A stretch of 64,000 nt of DNA from Pseudomonas putida (lineage in GTDB: Bacteria > Pseudomonadota > Gammaproteobacteria > Pseudomonadales > Pseudomonadaceae). The first letter of the stretch is position 1, and each line of letters begins with the position of its first letter. A program made the translations under genes and the position numbers. The stretch lies in contig NZ_CP039371.1 in the NCBI RefSeq assembly GCF_005080685.1, positions 992,001 to 1,056,000 of the forward strand, read 5' to 3'. The notes under the pieces were generated by a model. It was given only the letters and a program-made list of their open reading frames with translations. It was not told the DNA's origin and did no database searches. This document shows, in pieces, positions 51,887 to 61,129 of this stretch.

Positions 51887-53053
51887 TTACAGACCACGGG
51901 CCACGGCTTTGTCGATCAGCCAGTCGAGCGAAGGGCCACGATCGCTGCTGACGGCGGCAGGGCGGCCGGCCAGCTCGGCGGGCAGGGTTTCGTCAGGCTT
52001 GATCTGCACGCGGATGTCGGCTGCCAGGTTTTCGCTGTCGAGGCTGCTGCTGTTCACGACCTGACCGGTACGCACCTGGTCTTCGCCGGCCACCTGGAAG
52101 TTGACCCGGGTACCTGGCTTGACCTTGTCGAGCTGGCGATAGGTGAAGCGCGCCTCGACCAATGCGGTGGTGGTCCGCGGGACCAGCTGGAAGATCGGTT
52201 GGCCCTTGGCGGCATACTGGCCGTCGTCCACCAGCTGCCGTGCGACCACGCAGTCGCAAGGGCTGGTGAGGGTGCCCGACAGTTGCTTGCCGAACAGTTC
52301 CTCGATCTTCGCCGGCTCCAGCTGCGAGTCGCCCAGGCCACCCTTGAGCATGTCCAGCATGCTGGTGGTGAAGCTCGCCAGCGGTGCGCCCTTGGCGATC
52401 TGGCCGCCGCTCTGCACCAGGCTCTGCACGGTGCCGTCACGCGGCATGGTGATGTTGGTGGTGGGCACCGCGACCACGCCTGCTTCGGCCTGGCTGACGA
52501 AGTACATGCCGTACAGCGACTTGGCGACGAAGCCGAAGGCTGCGACACCGATCACGAATACACCCAGGGTCACGCCGACCGCCTTGACACGGCCGAAGGC
52601 AGACAGGCCGGCGCCTGCGTCCTTCTGTTTGCGCGCCTTGGTGAAGTTGTCGCGCTGCAGGGTGCTGAGCACATCGCCGATGGTGATCAGTTCACCGGAC
52701 AGGTGACTGGTGATGATGTGGCGCAGGGTCGAGATATCGCGCGGCTCGAGGTTCTGGAACTGCGCCCCGGTGCGGCCGTCGGCGGCGTGGTAGGAGCGTA
52801 CCTGGAACTCGATATCCATCGACAGACCCAGGTTGTCGACCACGAACTGCAGACGCCCGCGCAGCACTTCGCCGACCGACAGATGCTTTTTGGTGTGGAA
52901 GCTCAGGCCACCGGCGGAGAGGTCCTCGACCTTCACATCGTGGGCTTGGCGCTCGCTGTCCAGGAAGCGCAGCTTGGCTGGAATGCGCACCCGGGCGTGT
53001 TGGCGCTGGGCTTCGGACTCATGCACGACATTGACGTTCACGGCGGTATTCAT
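51887..53053 (-). CDS. alg44: Alg44, c-di-GMP-binding alginate co-polymerase
   Basis: A 388-residue inner-membrane protein. The N-terminal cytoplasmic PilZ domain (about 14-120) has the full c-di-GMP motif, R17-xxx-R21 and D44-x-S46-xx-G49, the same positions I recall for P. aeruginosa Alg44. One membrane helix follows (about 164-185), then a periplasmic HlyD-like domain (about 195-380). It activates the polymerase Alg8 when c-di-GMP is bound. With all ligands kept, the operon should still be c-di-GMP-dependent. Confidence 0.97.
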   Translation of the reverse strand: MNTAVNVNVVHESEAQRQHARVRIPAKLRFLDSERQAHDVKVEDLSAGGLSFHTKKHLSVGEVLRGRLQFVVDNLGLSMDIEFQVRSYHAADGRTGAQFQNLEPRDISTLRHIITSHLSGELITIGDVLSTLQRDNFTKARKQKDAGAGLSAFGRVKAVGVTLGVFVIGVAAFGFVAKSLYGMYFVSQAEAGVVAVPTTNITMPRDGTVQSLVQSGGQIAKGAPLASFTTSMLDMLKGGLGDSQLEPAKIEELFGKQLSGTLTSPCDCVVARQLVDDGQYAAKGQPIFQLVPRTTTALVEARFTYRQLDKVKPGTRVNFQVAGEDQVRTGQVVNSSSLDSENLAADIRVQIKPDETLPAELAGRPAAVSSDRGPSLDWLIDKAVARGL

Positions 53054-53089
53054 GGTGGTTTGTTCCTGTTAGTTCCGATCCGGTTGGGC

Positions 53090-54571
53090 TCATACGACCA
53101 TGAACAGCACAGCGACGAAGATGCTGGCGGCCGAGAAGGTCATGGTCCGCGAGGACCAGGTGTTGAACCATTGTTGAAAACTGGCGAGGTCTCGCTTGAG
53201 GGCAGTCGGTTGACGGGTCCAGGACTGCTTGTCGAGGCGGAAGAAGACGTAGATCTTCATCAGCGCGCCGACGATCTGGTTGTAATAGAGAATCAGCGGA
53301 TAGGCCGGGCCGACGTTGTGCCCCGAGCACAGCAGCATGATGGTCAGGATCAGGCGGGTGATGCCGATCCACAGCAGGTACACCAGCAGGAAACCGAGGC
53401 CGAACTTGAGGCTGGCGATCACCGCGACGGTCAGGCCCAGCAGGCTGGTCCACATCGACACGCGCTGGTCGAACAGCACGATGCTGGTGAACAGCCCCAG
53501 GCGCCGTAGGCCCAGGCCCAGGGCGCGGGAATTCTGCCGCAGGTTGTTGCCGTACCAGCGGTACATCAGCTTGCGGCTGGCCTTGAGGAAGCTCTTTTCC
53601 GGCGGGTGTTCGACCGTGTTGATGGCGGCGTCGGGCACGTAGAAGGTGTCGTAGCCCAGGCGCATGAGGCTGAACCAGCTCGACTTGTCGTCACCGGTGA
53701 GGAACTTGAAGCGGCCCAGGCGCCAGTGCATCAGCGAGTCGCTTTCGACGTCGGCGATGAACTCGGGGTTGGTCACCACGCTTGCGCGGAACATCGACAT
53801 GCGCCCGGTCATGGTCAGCACGCGCTTGGACAGGGCCATCGAGCACATGTTGATGTGGCGCTGGGCGAAGCGCAGCTTGTGCCACTCGCTCATGATGTAG
53901 CCGCCGCGCACTTCGCAGAATTCGTTGGTGGTCAGGCCACCGACGTTGGGGAACAGCTTGAACCACGGTACGGTCTTGCGCACCACGCCTTCGCCCAGCA
54001 CGGTGTCGCCGTCGATCACCGCGACCACGGCGTTCTCGTCCGGCAGCATGCGCGAGATGGCGCGGAAGCCATAGGCCAGGCCGTCACGCTTGCCGGTACC
54101 GGCGATGCGCACGATATCCAGCTTGACGTGCTCGGGCGGGTTGTACTTGGCCCACAGGCTCTTCACCAGCAGCTCATCGGACATTTCCACCAGCGAGCAG
54201 ACCACGGTGGTGGGGAAACCGCAGTCGATCGCCTCGCGGATCACCGAGCTGTACACCTGGGCGGTGGTCAAGGCTTCGATGCGGAAGCTGGTGACCATCA
54301 GGTACACATGCGACGGGTCGGCAGCCTCGCCCATCTTGCGCACATTGCGGCGCAGGTAGGGGTAGACGCCGTAGAGGAAGATCATCCCGCGGATGAAATG
54401 GGTGGCGCCCATGGAGTAACGCCAGATGCCGACCGCACCGACCAGGAAGATGAAGTGCTTCGACTGCGAGTCGAAGATATCGGCGGGCAGGGCCAGGGCG
54501 ATCAGCATGAGCAGGCTCATGTAGGCCAGCCAACCGGCGCACTGCAACAGCACTGTCTGGAGCCTTTGCAT
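53090..54571 (-). CDS. alg8: Alg8, mannuronan polymerase
   Basis: A 493-residue GT2-family processive glycosyltransferase that polymerises GDP-mannuronate at the inner membrane. N-terminal helices (about 10-75) are followed by a cytoplasmic catalytic domain with [11 protein letters not shown] (DxD, about 186-196) and [20 protein letters not shown], the [10 protein letters not shown] region standing for QxxRW, and C-terminal helices. ATG 54571 gives the family start [10 protein letters not shown]; an in-frame ATG at 54580 is possible. It begins just 26 nt after the T tract of a strong terminator that follows algD. Confidence 0.96.
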   Translation of the reverse strand: MQRLQTVLLQCAGWLAYMSLLMLIALALPADIFDSQSKHFIFLVGAVGIWRYSMGATHFIRGMIFLYGVYPYLRRNVRKMGEAADPSHVYLMVTSFRIEALTTAQVYSSVIREAIDCGFPTTVVCSLVEMSDELLVKSLWAKYNPPEHVKLDIVRIAGTGKRDGLAYGFRAISRMLPDENAVVAVIDGDTVLGEGVVRKTVPWFKLFPNVGGLTTNEFCEVRGGYIMSEWHKLRFAQRHINMCSMALSKRVLTMTGRMSMFRASVVTNPEFIADVESDSLMHWRLGRFKFLTGDDKSSWFSLMRLGYDTFYVPDAAINTVEHPPEKSFLKASRKLMYRWYGNNLRQNSRALGLGLRRLGLFTSIVLFDQRVSMWTSLLGLTVAVIASLKFGLGFLLVYLLWIGITRLILTIMLLCSGHNVGPAYPLILYYNQIVGALMKIYVFFRLDKQSWTRQPTALKRDLASFQQWFNTWSSRTMTFSAASIFVAVLFMVV

Positions 54572-54596
54572 GTTCAGCATCCGTCGAAAAATCGGG

Positions 54597-54637
54597 AAAA
54601 AAGGGCGACGCGGGGGGGGGGGGAACCCGCGTCGCCC
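54597..54637 (-). terminator. Intrinsic terminator/attenuator with a G12 tract between algD and alg8
   Basis: A perfect 12-bp stem, gggcgacgcggg (54603-54614) with cccgcgtcgccc (54626-54637), is followed on the minus strand by six T residues (54597-54602). The loop and stem base contain an unbroken run of 12 G on the plus strand (54612-54623). It lies 10 bp after the algD stop and 26 nt before the alg8 start. It should stop much transcription after algD. The homopolymer could vary in length and shift the pairing. Confidence 0.85.
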
Positions 54638-54647
54638 GGCCGAGGGC

Positions 54648-55964
54648 TTACCAGCAGATGCCTTCGGTACGGCTGGTGGTGCAGGTCGGCTTGCTCATGA
54701 AGCCGACCAGGTCGATGACCTGCTTGCCGGCCGGAGCCTGCTGGGCCAAGGCGCGGAACTGCTCGTCACGGTTGCCCAGGACGATCACGTCGGCGTTGTC
54801 GATGACCTTCTGGAAGTCGTCGTTGAGCAGCGAGGACACGTGCGGGATCTTCGACTCGATGTACTCCTTGTTGGCGCCATGGACGCGGGCGTACTGGACG
54901 TTCTCGTCGTAGATGTCCAACTGGTAGCCCTTGCCGATCAGGCGCTCGGCCAGCTCCACCAGCGGGCTTTCGCGCAGGTCGTCGGTGCCGGCCTTGAAGC
55001 TCAGGCCGAGCAGGGCGACCTTGCGCTTGTCGTGGGCTTCGATCAGGTCGAAGGCGTTCTGCACCTGGGATTCGTTGCTGCGCATCAGCGAGTCGAGCAG
55101 CGGCGCTTTCACGTCCAGGCTCGAGGCGCGGTAGGTGAGGGCGCGCACGTCCTTGGGCAGGCACGAGCCACCGAAGGCGAAGCCCGGGCGCATGTAGTAC
55201 TGGGACAGGTTCAGCGCCTTGTCCTGGCAGACCACGTCCATCACCTCGCGGCCATCGACGCCAACGGCCTTGGCGATGTTGCCGATCTCGTTGGCGAAGG
55301 TGACCTTGGTGGCGTGCCAGACGTTGCAGGTGTACTTGATCATCTCGGCCACTTCGATCGGCTTGCGGATGATCGGCGCGTCGAGTTCTTCGTACAGGGC
55401 TTGCAGCACATCGCCGCTGGCCTTGTCGAATTCACCGATGACGGTCATCGGCGGCTGGTCGTAGTCCTTGATGGCGGTGCTTTCACGCAGGAACTCGGGG
55501 TTGACCGCGACGCCGAAGTCGACACCGGCTTTCTTGCCGGAGCAGTCTTCGATGATCGGGATCACCACGTTCTTGACGGTGCCCGGCAGTACGGTACTGC
55601 GCACCACGATGGTGTGGCGGCGCTCGGTGTTGCGCAGCACGTGGCCGATTTCGCGGCACACCGATTCGATGTACTCAAGGCCCAGGTCACCGTTCTTCTT
55701 GCTTGGGGTACCGACGCAGATCATCGACACGTCGCTGGCGCGGATGGCCTCGGCGAAGTCGGTGGTACCGCGCAGGCGGCCGTTGGCGATGCCTTGTTGC
55801 AGCAGTTCTTCCAGGCCCGGTTCGACGATGGGCGACTTGCCCTGATTGATCAGGTCGATCTTGGTGCTGGACACATCCACACCGATCACTTCATGGCCCC
55901 GTGCCGTCAGGCAACCTGCACAGACCGCACCCACATAACCCAAACCAAAGATGCTGATACGCAT
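54648..55964 (-). CDS. algD: AlgD, GDP-mannose 6-dehydrogenase
   Basis: A 438-residue NAD-dependent enzyme that oxidises GDP-mannose to GDP-mannuronate, the committed step of alginate synthesis. The NAD loop is [11 protein letters not shown] (7-17), and the catalytic Cys is C268 in [12 protein letters not shown] (261-272). ATG 55964 ([10 protein letters not shown]) has GAGGTGATT just upstream; an in-frame ATG three codons earlier is disfavoured. It heads the 12-gene operon, with a leader of about 430 nt and an AlgU-type promoter. A strong terminator follows it. Confidence 0.97.
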   Translation of the reverse strand: MRISIFGLGYVGAVCAGCLTARGHEVIGVDVSSTKIDLINQGKSPIVEPGLEELLQQGIANGRLRGTTDFAEAIRASDVSMICVGTPSKKNGDLGLEYIESVCREIGHVLRNTERRHTIVVRSTVLPGTVKNVVIPIIEDCSGKKAGVDFGVAVNPEFLRESTAIKDYDQPPMTVIGEFDKASGDVLQALYEELDAPIIRKPIEVAEMIKYTCNVWHATKVTFANEIGNIAKAVGVDGREVMDVVCQDKALNLSQYYMRPGFAFGGSCLPKDVRALTYRASSLDVKAPLLDSLMRSNESQVQNAFDLIEAHDKRKVALLGLSFKAGTDDLRESPLVELAERLIGKGYQLDIYDENVQYARVHGANKEYIESKIPHVSSLLNDDFQKVIDNADVIVLGNRDEQFRALAQQAPAGKQVIDLVGFMSKPTCTTSRTEGICW

Positions 55965-56398
55965 CGCAATCACCTCATGTGTTTATCACGCCAGCTCCTC
56001 CGGGAAGAGCCGGACTGGGTTGATTAACAACAGTTTTCAGGCGCACGGATCCATGACGAATTGTCACTTCGCCGAGCGCAGGCATGAATAAATCCGGAGT
56101 GCGCAAAGTTGTGCACTCTAAGTTGGCAGTTAAAGGCCAGTAATTAAAAGGCGTGCCCTGAAATGCAGCCGTCTTTATTGCAATGCGCTACTTGGCGCGT
56201 TGCTGTGCTTGTTTTTTCAAGTGGATAAATCCTTTGAAATCAACCACTAGGACGAATTTAGGGGGGCGCGACTCTCCTACGTTGATGAGGTTTCCGGAAA
56301 ACCGGGAATACCTATCTGGGTTAACCAAGCGGGTAGTGGATACCTGCTGTTGTCATGTGTAAGTCATCTCTCACACCGCAGGGGGAGGAAAATCGTTA
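55965..56398 (-). promoter_or_regulatory. Long algD 5' untranslated leader
   Basis: From the AlgU-type promoter to the algD start there are about 430 nt without a credible gene, comparable to the long algD leader of P. aeruginosa. It is AT-richer than the coding DNA. A short hairpin gctcctcc...ggaagagc (55994-56010) holds GGA in its apex, close to the algD ribosome binding site, which could be an RsmA-type site. That reading is speculative. Confidence 0.55.
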
Positions 56399-56404
56399 CG
56401 GCAC

Positions 56405-56432
56405 TATGAGCGATGGGTCGTAGCAGAAGTTC
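56405..56432 (-). promoter_or_regulatory. algD: AlgU (sigma-22) promoter of algD
   Basis: On the minus strand GAACTT (56427-56432), 17 nt, then TCATA (56405-56409). P. aeruginosa algD has GAACTT-N17-TCCTA, an AlgU/RpoE-type promoter. The preceding G (GGAACTT) is also kept. Transcription would start near 56398. Confidence 0.78.
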
Positions 56433-56599
56433 CTGGCTGGGTTCCGCCTCGATGAAAGATTTCTAAATAATTCTTCAGCGCAAAATAGTTTCATTCTGAT
56501 GGCACGCCGGGGTTTCGTCCCGGTATATAAAGGGCGATCCTTACACGGGATGCTTATATGCCATCATGAAAAAATATTTTTCAAAAATCGTCAAAAAAC

Positions 56600-56609
56600 T
56601 ACGAACGGT
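56600..56609 (-). promoter_or_regulatory. Candidate AlgR-binding site
   Basis: Minus-strand ACCGTTCGTA matches 9 of 10 bases of the AlgR core ACCGTTCGTC. It lies about 205 bp upstream of the predicted algD transcription start, in an AT-rich region of the kind that also binds AmrZ or nucleoid proteins. Confidence 0.5.
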
Positions 56610-56721
56610 CTTATGGCGTTTTGCGATAAGCCGATGCATGGCGATTTTTTGGCGTCGTAAATATGGCGATATTGGCTATGGAGGGTGTGCGTCATCGCGG
56701 TGCGGGGGTAGGTGATTGTAC

Positions 56722-56744
56722 GGGAGGGGGAGAGGGGGAGGGGG
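56722..56744 (+). other. G-quadruplex motif
   Basis: Four G runs of 3, 5, 5 and 5 bases are separated by A, AGA and A (gggagggggagagggggagg followed by ggg). This fits the G4 pattern with loops of 1-3 nt. It lies about 325 bp upstream of the algD promoter on the strand opposite to algD transcription. Confidence 0.6.
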
Positions 56745-56779
56745 AGATGTGCGCTCTGGATTTTTGGTGCTGCAGATAT

Positions 56780-57025
56780 CGAGCGCCGCCCGCGCGGCGC
56801 ATTGCGGGACAAGCCCGCTCCCACATTTGTTGCAACGTGCCTATGTCTGAGAGACCAGGGTTGCTCGCCTTTGGTGGCACCACGGAAAATCGTGGTGCGC
56901 CCTGCGCCAACACAAATACCGCGCCGGGCCGACAAGGCTGGCAACCATGGCCTGACAGACATAGGCACGTTGCAACAAATGTGGGAGCGGGCTTGTCCCG
57001 CGATGCGCCGCGCGGGCGGCGCTCG
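56780..57025. repeat. 246-bp nested palindromic element upstream of algD
   Basis: Two 70-nt arms (56780-56849 and 56956-57025) are inverted copies with one mismatch. Each contains a REP-like core (gcgggacaagcccgctccca) flanked by gcgccgcccgcgcggcgc. The 106-bp centre has a second inverted pair (ggttgctcgcctt with aaggctggcaacc) and an inner perfect hairpin gcaccacg-gaaaat-cgtggtgc (56877-56898). It could be a composite REP element or a small non-autonomous mobile element. No flanking target duplication is evident. Confidence 0.8.
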
Positions 57026-57138
57026 ATTTGTGCGGCACTGCAAATCCCAAGCGAACGCTTCGCGATGCGCCGCGCGGGCGGCGCTCGATTTGTGCGGCAC
57101 TGCAAATCCCAAGCGAACGCTTCGCGATGCGCCGCGCG
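57001..57138. repeat. 62-bp tandem repeat, 2.2 copies
   Basis: A 62-bp unit beginning cgatgcgccgcgcgggcggc is present at 57001-57062 and 57063-57124 without change, and its first 14 bases recur at 57125-57138. The first copy overlaps the right arm of the 246-bp palindrome. Identity of the copies implies a recent duplication. Confidence 0.92.
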
Positions 57139-57160
57139 ACAACCCGCACGTCAGGCCCAA

Positions 57161-57940
57161 TCAATCAACCGGATGGTCGCGCAAGAACACCAAATGGTCT
57201 GGCTTGGAGTGCTCGGCGCTGTAGTAGTAGCCCTGCACGTCGAAGCGCTTGAGCTGCTCGGGGTCGGCGATGCGTTCCTGGATCACGAAGCGGCTCATCA
57301 TGCCGCGTGCTTTCTTGGCATAGAAGCTGATGATCTTGTACTGACCGTTCTTCTGGTCCTTGAAGTCGACATTCAATACGCGGGCCTTGAGCGCGCTGCG
57401 CTTGACCGCGCTGAAGTACTCATTGCTGGCCAGGTTCAGCAACAGATCGTCACCCTGTTCGGCCAGGGCCTGATTCAGCCATTCGCTGATGCGCGTGCCC
57501 CAGAAGGCATACAGGTCCTTGCCGCGGGCGTTGGCCAGCTTGGTGCCCATCTCCAGGCGGTATGGCTGCATCAGGTCGAGCGGACGCAACAGGCCGTACA
57601 GGCCGGACAGCATGCGCAGGTGATCCTGGGCATAGCTGAAATCGGCGTCCTGCAGGGTCTGGGCATCGAGGCCGGTGTACACGTCGCCCTTGAAGGCCAG
57701 CAACGCCTGCTTGGCGTTGGTCGTGTTGAAGTCAGGCGTCCAGCTGCCGAAACGCGCGGCATTGAGCCCTGCGAGCTTGTCCGACAGGTGCATCAGCTCG
57801 CTGATCTGTGCTGGCGACAACTCGCGCAGCTGCTCGATCAGCTGCTGGGAATCGTCCAGGTACTGAGGCAGGGTGAAACGGTCTGTCACCGGCGGGGTGT
57901 CGTAGTCGAGGGTCTTGGCGGGGGAAATCACCGTCAGCAT
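57161..57940 (-). CDS. yaaA: YaaA-family peroxide stress protein
   Basis: A 259-residue YaaA (DUF328/UPF0246) protein. E. coli YaaA lowers intracellular free iron during peroxide stress and binds DNA. The N-terminus [20 protein letters not shown] and internal [20 protein letters not shown] plus [15 protein letters not shown] are family-specific. ATG 57940 has CAGGAG at good spacing; upstream in-frame codons are not family-like. Its 3' end runs into the tandem repeats upstream of algD. It is probably monocistronic, and it is not part of the alginate pathway. Confidence 0.92.
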   Translation of the reverse strand: MLTVISPAKTLDYDTPPVTDRFTLPQYLDDSQQLIEQLRELSPAQISELMHLSDKLAGLNAARFGSWTPDFNTTNAKQALLAFKGDVYTGLDAQTLQDADFSYAQDHLRMLSGLYGLLRPLDLMQPYRLEMGTKLANARGKDLYAFWGTRISEWLNQALAEQGDDLLLNLASNEYFSAVKRSALKARVLNVDFKDQKNGQYKIISFYAKKARGMMSRFVIQERIADPEQLKRFDVQGYYYSAEHSKPDHLVFLRDHPVD

Positions 57941-58089
57941 CGGGTCGGCTCCTGAAATCGTTGCCGCGATTCTACGGGGTGGGGGAGGTAACGCCAAACT
58001 ATGCAGGCGATAGTCTCAGGCCATTGGGTGCTCCCGGACCCTACCGCCGAGACGCTATAGTGCGCGTTTGCCCTAGCGGAGAACCGAAC

Positions 58090-59229
58090 GTGCGCATCGC
58101 CCTGGCCTTGCTGGCCGCCCTGCTGAGCCTGCCCGCCCAGGCCGCCCCGTTGCCGCCGGCCAGCCTCGAGCGCAGCGTCTGGCCCGAGCAACTGGACAGC
58201 CCGGCACTGTTCGACGTCGCCTCGCGGGCCGAGATTCTGTCGTTCGCTCGGGTGTTGCACGAGAGCGAGTTGCTGGACGACAGCGCCTTGGCTGCACGGC
58301 TCGGGCTACGACAGATCAACCTGCAAAAGATCAGGGCGGTGCGGGCGCGCATGTGGCAGCGTTTGTGGCAGGGCTACCAGCAGGCCCAAGGCAGTTGCGA
58401 GCAGGACGCCTCGTTCTGCTACCCGGTTACCTCGATGGCTGAGTTGCGTACTCGTTCGGCGACGTTCGCCAGTGATGTTGGTGAGTTCTATGCAGACTGG
58501 ACCGAGCCTAGCCACCAGTTCCATGTTCGCTACCTGGACGAGCAACTGCGCAAGGCGGCGCTGTTGCCGCAGACCAGCAGCGAAGTCGAGCGGCTGTCCG
58601 ATCACGAGCGCAACGGCGACGAACTCAACGACCGCATGTTCCTCCTGACCTTCGTCGGTGGCCCTGGCCCCGATGGCGCCAGTACCGACCTTCTGGCCGG
58701 CTACCTGCGCAAGCAGCGCCTGCAGGGGACGTTCTTCGTCATAGGCAATCGCCTGCAACAGCGGCGCGACAGTGGCTCTGCGCAGGCCATTGCCCGCCTC
58801 TACAAAGGCCAGTGCGTGGGCATCCAGGGCTGGGAATACCGCTCCCACGCCCAATGGCAGGGCTGGCAGGATTCCCTGCGGCGCAGCCAGGCGCGGGTCC
58901 AGGCCGACCTGCCGGAGCAGTACGTGCCGCTGTTCCGGCCGCCATATGGCCAGCGTCGCGCCGACGGCGAGCCATTCATGGCCAGCCAGCAATTGCAGGT
59001 GTCGTTGTGGGATATCGATGCCTTGGACGATGGCGCGCTTTCGGCCGAGGCCTCGGCCCAGCGGGTGATGACCTTGATGCTGCTCTGGCGCAAAGGGGTG
59101 ATCCAGTTCCACGACAGCCTGCCCAAGGCACAGCAGGCGGTGGAATGGTTGCTGCACAACACGGCGCAAAGCGGCATCGGTTGGGAAGGATGCCGCGATT
59201 ACGCTTACCGCAGTCCATACGCTCGATAG
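58090..59229 (+). CDS. Secreted polysaccharide deacetylase-like protein with degenerate active site
   Basis: A 379-residue exported protein. GTG 58090 opens a clean signal peptide (MRIALALLAALLSLPAQA) and has CGGAGAA upstream. The N-terminal half (about 20-185) is helical. The C-terminal half is a NodB-like barrel: FLLTFVGGPGPDGASTDLLA (about 194-213) replaces the canonical TFDDGP, the usual His-x-x-x-His is lost (GIQGWEYRSHAQWQGW), yet FRPPYGQ (about 281) and late QFHDS remain. Without the metal Asp and His it is likely inactive or altered. It faces away from yaaA. Its link to alginate is only positional. Confidence 0.78.
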   Translation: MRIALALLAALLSLPAQAAPLPPASLERSVWPEQLDSPALFDVASRAEILSFARVLHESELLDDSALAARLGLRQINLQKIRAVRARMWQRLWQGYQQAQGSCEQDASFCYPVTSMAELRTRSATFASDVGEFYADWTEPSHQFHVRYLDEQLRKAALLPQTSSEVERLSDHERNGDELNDRMFLLTFVGGPGPDGASTDLLAGYLRKQRLQGTFFVIGNRLQQRRDSGSAQAIARLYKGQCVGIQGWEYRSHAQWQGWQDSLRRSQARVQADLPEQYVPLFRPPYGQRRADGEPFMASQQLQVSLWDIDALDDGALSAEASAQRVMTLMLLWRKGVIQFHDSLPKAQQAVEWLLHNTAQSGIGWEGCRDYAYRSPYAR

Positions 59230-59510
59230 CAGGCATACTTCTTGACTGTAGTCCTGACCGGGATGCGCGCCAAGTGTCGGTCGTCATTCAGCAAAATAAA
59301 CTTCACCGACACGTAAAAAGACTTTTTTTAGTCATCGTTTTTGCTGTATGAAGAAACCAGACAGCCGATTCCTGCAGCACAGGTGGCGTCATCCAGGCCC
59401 ACCTTGCCAGGTTCGCTTCCCGCCCGTAGCAACGCGGATACGGGGAGAACGGTCGTCACTCTGCGGCGTAACAGAACGCGCCGTGTGGCTTCGACATAAG
59501 GTGACCGAGT

Positions 59511-60905
59511 ATGGATGACCAAGGACGCAACCCTTCCTCCACCCAGCCAATCCTCTATGTGCTCGATACCAACGTCCTGATACACGACCCCAACGCATTG
59601 CTGAACTTCGAGGAGCACCATGTCGCCCTGCCGATGACGGTGCTGGAGGAACTCGACAAGCTCAAGACCGGGAAACACACCATCGCCGCCGAATGTCGCC
59701 AGGCCATCCGCTTGATCGACCAGACCCTTGGAGATGCCTCGCCCAGCGATGTCGAGCAGGGCGTGCCGATCCAGCGTGGCAAGAGCGGACCCAAGGGTTA
59801 TCTGTCGATTCTGATGAGTCCGCGCAGCGAACCGAACCGGCTGTTGCCGGAAACCCTCAACGACAACATCATCATCAACCAACTGCTTGAGTTGAAGGGC
59901 AAGCGCGCCGACCTGGACGTCGTGCTGGTCACCAAGGACATCAACATGCGCCTCAAGGCGCGTGCCTGCGGCATCGCCGCCGAGGACTACAGCACCGACC
60001 AGTTGGTCGACGACGTGTCCTTGCTGTCCAAGGGCTACCATTCGGTCACCGGCTCGTTCTGGGATCGGGTCAGCAAGGTCGATACGCGCCAGGAGCGTGG
60101 GCGCACCTGGCATCGTGTGCAATTGATCGACAACCTGCCGGCGGTGCACATCAATGAGTTCATCATCGATGAGCAGGGTTTCGTCGGTTGGATCAAAGGC
60201 ATTCGCAACGACGAGCTGCTGTTGCTCGACCTGCACCAGGAGCCGTTGCTGCACCAGGAAGCCTGGGGCCTCAAGCCGCGCGACATCCACCAGAGCCTGG
60301 CGCTGTTCGCCTTGCTCGACCCGGATATCCACCTGGTCAACCTGACGGGCGCGGCGGGTTCGGGCAAGACCATCCTCGCCCTGGCTGCAGCCATCGAGCA
60401 GACCATGGTCAGCAAGCGTTACCGGCGCATCATCGCCACCCGCAGCGTGCAGGGCCTGGACCAGGAGATCGGCTTCCTGCCCGGCACCGAGGCGGAGAAG
60501 ATGGAGCCGTGGCTGGGAGCGATCACCGATAACCTCGAAGCCTTGCACATGGACGACGAAAGCACCCACGGCAGTGTCGAGTACATCCTCGAACGGGTAC
60601 CGCTGCAGTTCAAGTCGCTGAACTACATCCGCGGGCGCAGCTTCCAGCAGAGCCTGATCCTGATCGACGAGTGCCAGAATCTCACGCCGCACCAGATGAA
60701 AACCATCATCACCCGTGCCGGCTCCGGTTCCAAGGTGGTCTGCCTGGGTAACCTGGCGCAGATCGACACACCTTACCTGTCCGCGACCAGTTCGGGCCTG
60801 ACCTACCTGACCGAGCGCTTCAAGGACTTCCCCCATGGCGTGCACATCACCCTGCAGGGTGTGCCACGCTCGGTGCTGGCCGAGTACGCCGAGTCGCATC
60901 TGTAA
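59511..60905 (+). CDS. PIN-PhoH fusion ATPase (PhoH2/YlaK type)
   Basis: A 464-residue protein joining an N-terminal PIN nuclease domain (about 12-150; YVLDTNVLIHDPNALL with the metal Asp) to a C-terminal PhoH ATPase domain (about 255-460). Walker A is GAAGSGKTILA (about 281-291) and Walker B is LILIDECQNLT (about 381-391). PhoH2 proteins unwind and cut RNA. Start ATG 59511 follows AAGGTGA. The 281-bp gap upstream has an inverted repeat gtgtcggt/accgacac (59274-59312) with T7 ten bases later, a weak terminator for the preceding gene. Confidence 0.92.
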   Translation: MDDQGRNPSSTQPILYVLDTNVLIHDPNALLNFEEHHVALPMTVLEELDKLKTGKHTIAAECRQAIRLIDQTLGDASPSDVEQGVPIQRGKSGPKGYLSILMSPRSEPNRLLPETLNDNIIINQLLELKGKRADLDVVLVTKDINMRLKARACGIAAEDYSTDQLVDDVSLLSKGYHSVTGSFWDRVSKVDTRQERGRTWHRVQLIDNLPAVHINEFIIDEQGFVGWIKGIRNDELLLLDLHQEPLLHQEAWGLKPRDIHQSLALFALLDPDIHLVNLTGAAGSGKTILALAAAIEQTMVSKRYRRIIATRSVQGLDQEIGFLPGTEAEKMEPWLGAITDNLEALHMDDESTHGSVEYILERVPLQFKSLNYIRGRSFQQSLILIDECQNLTPHQMKTIITRAGSGSKVVCLGNLAQIDTPYLSATSSGLTYLTERFKDFPHGVHITLQGVPRSVLAEYAESHL

Positions 60906-60922
60906 CCGCTACAGACCGGGCC

Positions 60923-61041
60923 GTGTGAGATCGGCCTTGGGTCGCGACAGGGCCGCCGGGCGGCCCCGGGATTTCGGCAGCGATGCAGAAATCGTCGGGG
61001 CTGCTGCGCAGCCCTTTCGCGACGCAAGGCCGCTCCCACAC
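60923..61041. repeat. Inverted REP-like pair
   Basis: gtgtgagatcggccttgggt at 60923 faces a complementary unit ending cgctcccacac at 61041. The core variant (cgcgacgcaaggccgctccca) differs from the copies left of the alginate operon, and a related version lies at 62346-62461. Confidence 0.85.
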
Positions 61042-61129
61042 GTGCTCGCGCCTCGTTGTCATATAGATCCTACTGCTCAAACCTGACCCACGGGTTTACA
61101 CTCTCTGTTCCCTTCACAGGAGCAGAGCA

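Noticed and set aside
57001..57138. Possible CRISPR array
   Set aside because: Only 2.2 directly adjoining 62-bp copies without spacers, and no cas genes nearby.
56591..57224. Open frames across the algD upstream repeats on both strands
   Set aside because: Their translations just repeat the palindromic and tandem units; no start signals or family similarity.
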